A DNA stretch of 9,073 nt from Fen731 sp964354265 (lineage in GTDB: Bacteria; Actinomycetota; Humimicrobiia; Humimicrobiales; Humimicrobiaceae). Positions 6,441 through 9,073 of the stretch are shown here, one piece after another. The position numbers and the translations under genes were made by a program. The DNA lies in the NCBI GenBank assembly GCA_964354265.1, contig CAYGYY010000079.1:1-9073 (forward strand), in the 5' to 3' direction. Under the pieces are notes generated by a model that saw nothing but the letters and a program-made list of their open reading frames with translations, was not told where the DNA came from and searched no databases. Each line of letters opens with the position of its first letter. Within the stretch, counting starts at the first letter, position 1.

Positions 6441-7136
6441 TTATTTCCTTTTATTTCCCATATCTAGAAACACTTCATAATTGATTTTTTTACCAGGCTC
6501 TATAATAAGGAATTCCTTATCCCATTGTCCTGACAGCAATTTTGAAAAATACTGGTCAGTCCCACTGATTTCTTCAAAAGCAAGCTGCAGTTTTTCCGCC
6601 TGTTCCTGTGCGACCTTTCGCCACTCTTCCGGCGCATAGTTACCGGTATTTATATAGACTATCCTCGTATAATTTTTCAGCATTTCTTTTAAAAGCCACT
6701 CAAGAGTTTCTTCCCCATATTTTTCCTTCATCTCTGCGTAATTGCTGAGCATTGGATTTTCACTCTCCCCGATATAGCCCCTTGTAAGATAATAGCTTCC
6801 CGGAGCTTTTGATATTTGGTTCCTGTATTCTTCAGCAGAACCCAGAAAAAGAGATATACAATCATCGCATTTTGGAAGCACCATATATGCTCTTGGCGAA
6901 ATGAGCCCGTCAACAGATTTACCGCAAAGACCGTATCCAAGGATTATCACGTCGTACTGTTGGGAGTTGTCTATCTCCTTCTGTAAAGTTTCCCTGAGGT
7001 AATCGCTCCGCTCATGAAGCCTTTTTTCAAATTTTACTACATCCCAACTATCCGGAAGCCGTTCCTTAACCTCATCATACACAACATCGCATGTAATAAA
7101 CTTTACTTTTTTCCCTTCAATATCAAGCTTGTTCAA
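6441..7136 (-). CDS. DUF1638 family protein
   Basis: A 231-residue protein recognised as DUF1638, with no established biochemical activity known to me. Numbered from the TTG at 7134-7136, conserved blocks are FITCDVVYDE (13-22, Cys16), LHERSDYLR (40-48, His41), IILGYGLCG (64-72, Cys71), LPKCDDCISLFLGS (87-100, with Cys90 and Cys93 as a CxxC pair) and APGSYYLTRGYIG (111-123). No signal peptide or membrane span is evident. The family is often found beside corrinoid methyltransferases, so a metal- or corrinoid-related role is an inference. The TTG is chosen because a perfect GGAGG (7143-7147) lies 6 nt before it. A longer frame back to a TTG at 7190 (249 residues) lacks a binding site and runs through the inverted repeat and promoter. 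It is the first gene of the proposed operon with the flavoprotein, TlpA-like and ccdA genes. Confidence 0.8.
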   Translation of the reverse strand: MNKLDIEGKKVKFITCDVVYDEVKERLPDSWDVVKFEKRLHERSDYLRETLQKEIDNSQQYDVIILGYGLCGKSVDGLISPRAYMVLPKCDDCISLFLGSAEEYRNQISKAPGSYYLTRGYIGESENPMLSNYAEMKEKYGEETLEWLLKEMLKNYTRIVYINTGNYAPEEWRKVAQEQAEKLQLAFEEISGTDQYFSKLLSGQWDKEFLIIEPGKKINYEVFLDMGNKRK

Positions 7137-7142
7137 TTCTTT

Positions 7143-7147
7143 CCTCC
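7143..7147 (-). promoter_or_regulatory. Ribosome binding site deciding the DUF1638 start
   Basis: GGAGG on the minus strand followed by AAAGAA and a TTG codon at 7136. It supports the shorter reading frame and places the upstream inverted repeat outside the coding region. Confidence 0.7.
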
Positions 7148-7159
7148 AGTTATTTGCTG

Positions 7160-7193
7160 CTTTTGATAAAATATAATATATATTTATCAAAAG
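7160..7193. promoter_or_regulatory. Perfect 11-bp inverted repeat, candidate operator of the DUF1638 operon
   Basis: CTTTTGATAAA (7160-7170) and TTTATCAAAAG (7183-7193) are perfect inverted copies around a 12-bp AT-only spacer. The half-site centres are 23 bp apart, about two helical turns. One arm lies between the proposed -35 and -10 boxes and the other covers the predicted start site, the usual layout of a repressor operator. Confidence 0.55.
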
Positions 7194-7200
7194 TCATCAA
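7173..7200 (-). promoter_or_regulatory. Candidate promoter of the DUF1638 operon
   Basis: On the minus strand TTGATG (7200-7195) and TATTAT (7178-7173) are 16 bp apart, matching four and five of six consensus positions. Transcription would begin near 7166, giving a 30-nt leader carrying GGAGG. This start is downstream of the alternative TTG at 7190, which supports the shorter protein. Confidence 0.45.
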
Positions 7201-7280
7201 GATTTAGTTGCAATGCATTATGCTTTCATCACAGGCAATTGCGATTACCGTATAAGTCATTATAAATTCAATGCTAATAA

Positions 7281-9023
7281 TCATAACTTGCGCACAAGGC
7301 TCAAGTATGAGCCGTTCAGGTTCTTTACATTTTTAAAACCATTATTCTTCAATATCCTGTAGGCCAGGTAGCTTCTGTAACTTGTCCTGCAGTGGACGAT
7401 TATCTCACTATCCCTGTCAAACTGGTCAAGATTATGCCTTAATTCATCAACAGGCATATTCAGGGCGCCTTCTATATGCCAAATCTCGTATTCGTGTTTG
7501 GTCCTTACATCAATGACGACTGGTTTATCCTTGCCCGCCATCTTTTCCCTCAATTCCTCAACATCAATTGTCTCATACTGCCCTTTCCTGATATTATCGC
7601 CTATCATCCCGATTATATTTAATGAGTCCTTTGCCGAACCATAAGCAGGATGGTAACCAAGATTTAAAGCTGCAAGTTCCCAAATCTTCATCCTTGCCCT
7701 GATAGCCACAGCCATTGTATCAAGTTTTTTATCGACACTTTCTTTGCCAATGGCTTCAAAACCAAGGATTGTACCGGAATCCTTATCATAAACTGCAAGC
7801 ATGTGCAGCATTTGGGCGCCTGGATAATAACCGGCATGATTCAGGTGATGAAGCTCTATTTTTGCAGCATTAATCCCCAGATTTTTTGCCTGACTGAAAC
7901 CAAGCCCTGTTTTGGCAATTGAAACATCAAGTATCTTTATTATTGAAGTCGGTATGCCACCAGTGAATACTTCCTTTGCGCCAACTGCATTATCTCCGGC
8001 ACACCTGCCCTGCATATTTGCAATAAATGCAAGGTTATATGACTGCTTTTTACCTGTAATAAAATCAGTGCATTCGCAGCAATCACCCGCAGCATATATA
8101 TCAGGATTGCTTGTCTGCATGTATTCATTTACGGCAATTGCACCTGATTTGCCTATCTCAAGGCCGCAGTTCCGGGCAAGACTTACTTCGGGTTTTGTCC
8201 CTGTACCAATAAAGATAATATCAGCAGGAATTGTTTTCCCGCTTAAAGTCTCAACAAAAGTTATTACGCCTTCTGTGTCTTTAACTAAATTTTTTATCTC
8301 TTCATTCTTTAAAATCGCTACTTCTTTATCTGCAAGGTAATTTTCCAAATATTCAATAATCTCAAAATCGAACATTGGCAGTACCTGGCCTGTTTTTTCA
8401 ACAACTGTAACAAAGAATCCTTTTGCCAGGAAAGCTTCAAGAAGTTCAAGGCCTATATAACCACCGCCTATAATTACTGCATTTATTTTTTCTGATGAAT
8501 CATCCTGTATGCTCCTGTCCATTTCGTCTTGAGATTTCGCAGCAATTGTGGTCTTAGATGATAAGTAGTTGATATACTCTTTAAGCCTTGCAGAATCGTC
8601 TATGGTCTTAAGTAAAAAAACATTGGTCGAACCGTTAAGACCGGCAGTGTATATAACCGGATTTGACCCTGTAGTTATTATCAGTTTATCAAATCTATCG
8701 GAAAAGACCTGCCCTGATCTCAGGTCCCTGACTTCGACACTTTTGTTTTTGGTATCAATTTTTATTACTTCATGCAGGACTTTTACGCTTATGTTAAACC
8801 GTTTTTCAAACTGGTGCACACTATTTATTACCAGGTCTTCAATATCGGTTATTCTGCCTGATACATAATAAGGCAACCCGCAAGTGGCAAATGATATATG
8901 CTTGTATTTCTCATATATTGTAATTTTGATATCCTCGGATAACCTTCTGGCTCTTACTGCTGCAGATGTCCCGGCAGCAACACCGCCTATAATTATTATT
9001 TTTTCCTCTTCTGGATTATCCAT
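7281..9023 (-). CDS. CoA-disulfide reductase / NADH oxidase-type flavoenzyme with C-terminal rhodanese domain
   Basis: A 580-residue cytoplasmic FAD enzyme of the pyridine nucleotide-disulfide oxidoreductase family, of the kind called CoADR-Rhd or Nox. Visible landmarks are the FAD-binding IIIGGVAAGTSAA (10-22), the single active-site cysteine in FATCGLPYY (45-53, Cys48), the NAD(P)H-binding VIIGGGYIGLEL (183-194), the second FAD motif YAAGDCC (310-316), HAGYYPGA (396-403) and PAYGSAKDSLN (459-469), whose tyrosines fit those of CoA-disulfide reductases. Residues about 486-580 are a rhodanese domain with IDVRTKHEYEIWHI (504-517) and the loop HCRTSYR (544-550, Cys545). Family members reduce CoA disulfide, CoA persulfide, polysulfide or oxygen; which applies here cannot be read. 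ATG start at 9021-9023 has GAAAGG 5 nt before it. About 25 extra residues (155-180) precede the NAD domain. It is separated from the DUF1638 gene by 144 bp. Confidence 0.9.
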   Translation of the reverse strand: MDNPEEEKIIIIGGVAAGTSAAVRARRLSEDIKITIYEKYKHISFATCGLPYYVSGRITDIEDLVINSVHQFEKRFNISVKVLHEVIKIDTKNKSVEVRDLRSGQVFSDRFDKLIITTGSNPVIYTAGLNGSTNVFLLKTIDDSARLKEYINYLSSKTTIAAKSQDEMDRSIQDDSSEKINAVIIGGGYIGLELLEAFLAKGFFVTVVEKTGQVLPMFDFEIIEYLENYLADKEVAILKNEEIKNLVKDTEGVITFVETLSGKTIPADIIFIGTGTKPEVSLARNCGLEIGKSGAIAVNEYMQTSNPDIYAAGDCCECTDFITGKKQSYNLAFIANMQGRCAGDNAVGAKEVFTGGIPTSIIKILDVSIAKTGLGFSQAKNLGINAAKIELHHLNHAGYYPGAQMLHMLAVYDKDSGTILGFEAIGKESVDKKLDTMAVAIRARMKIWELAALNLGYHPAYGSAKDSLNIIGMIGDNIRKGQYETIDVEELREKMAGKDKPVVIDVRTKHEYEIWHIEGALNMPVDELRHNLDQFDRDSEIIVHCRTSYRSYLAYRILKNNGFKNVKNLNGSYLSLVRKL

Positions 9024-9049
9024 TTTTACCTTTCATAACAATATATTTT

Positions 9050-9073
9050 ATAATAAAGGCAATCACCTGTGAT
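9050..9073 (-). promoter_or_regulatory. Possible promoter and operator-like palindrome upstream of the CoADR gene (incomplete)
   Basis: On the minus strand TATTAT (9055-9050) could be a -10 box, which would put the -35 box just outside the window. The intervening DNA contains ATCAC-AG-GTGAT (9073-9062), a small perfect inverted repeat. This stretch is also open in two minus-strand frames, so the tail of an upstream gene is not excluded. Confidence 0.2.

Noticed and set aside
7163..7190. FNR/CRP-type site suggested by TTGAT and ATCAA halves
   Set aside because: FNR sites have a 4-bp gap between halves, whereas here the gap is 18 bp. The longer 11-bp symmetry points to a different protein.
7137..7190. 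An 18-residue N-terminal extension of the DUF1638 protein from a TTG at 7190
   Set aside because: There is no Shine-Dalgarno sequence, it overlaps the proposed promoter and inverted repeat, and the family's conserved region begins about 10 residues after the shorter start.
7194..7280. A terminator or small RNA between the CoADR and DUF1638 genes
   Set aside because: Only a bulged 7-bp stem around GCAATTGC/GCATTGC with a long loop is visible, without a T-run. Apart from the promoter parts described, I see nothing definite here.
7229..9073. Near-identical 15-mers flanking the CoADR gene in inverted orientation (GCAAT-xx-CCTGTGAT)
   Set aside because: Two mismatches over 15 bp are expected many times by chance in a 9-kb comparison, and no target duplication or transposase is present.
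1..9073. tRNA or rRNA genes, CRISPR arrays, insertion sequences, attachment sites or phage genes
   Set aside because: No cloverleaf, spaced direct repeats, transposase or integrase motif was found on either strand. Coding density is high and every long frame is accounted for.

Overview
The window is about 9 kb of AT-rich, densely packed bacterial DNA. Nine of the ten genes lie on the minus strand and one (queH) on the plus strand. The gene content suggests an anaerobic or microaerophilic bacterium with histidine and queuosine synthesis, lipoprotein modification, corrinoid/folate one-carbon chemistry and several thiol- and flavin-based redox proteins. A lineage cannot be fixed from this sequence. 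No ribosomal or transfer RNA gene, CRISPR array, insertion sequence or prophage gene is visible.

Right to left, in the direction of minus-strand transcription, the layout is as follows. (i) 9023-7281 is a CoA-disulfide-reductase/NADH-oxidase-type flavoenzyme with a C-terminal rhodanese domain. (ii) 7136-4390 is a probable operon: a DUF1638 protein, a flavodoxin-fold iron-sulfur flavoprotein, a TlpA/ResA-like thioredoxin lipoprotein and the membrane electron carrier CcdA. It starts behind a promoter with a striking 11-bp perfect inverted repeat. (iii) 4211-3333 is lgt, the lipoprotein diacylglyceryl transferase, with its own candidate promoter in a palindrome-rich spacer and a small terminator overlapping its stop codon. 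(iv) queH (2742-3308, plus) is convergent with lgt. (v) hisD and hisC overlap and run leftward from a promoter region shared head-to-head with queH. They are followed 31 bp later by a gene cut by the window edge, the N-terminus of a methyltetrahydrofolate:corrinoid methyltransferase/pterin-binding protein.

The central genes fit one theme. CcdA moves reducing equivalents across the membrane to the TlpA-like lipoprotein, whose lipid anchor would be attached by Lgt. The CoA-disulfide reductase and the iron-sulfur flavoprotein handle thiol and electron chemistry in the cytoplasm. DUF1638 proteins are known to me mainly as neighbours of corrinoid methyltransferases, so this one, co-transcribed with redox genes under a candidate operator, is the part most worth study. 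Most functional assignments rest on recognisable family motifs. The regulatory calls are by-eye inference.
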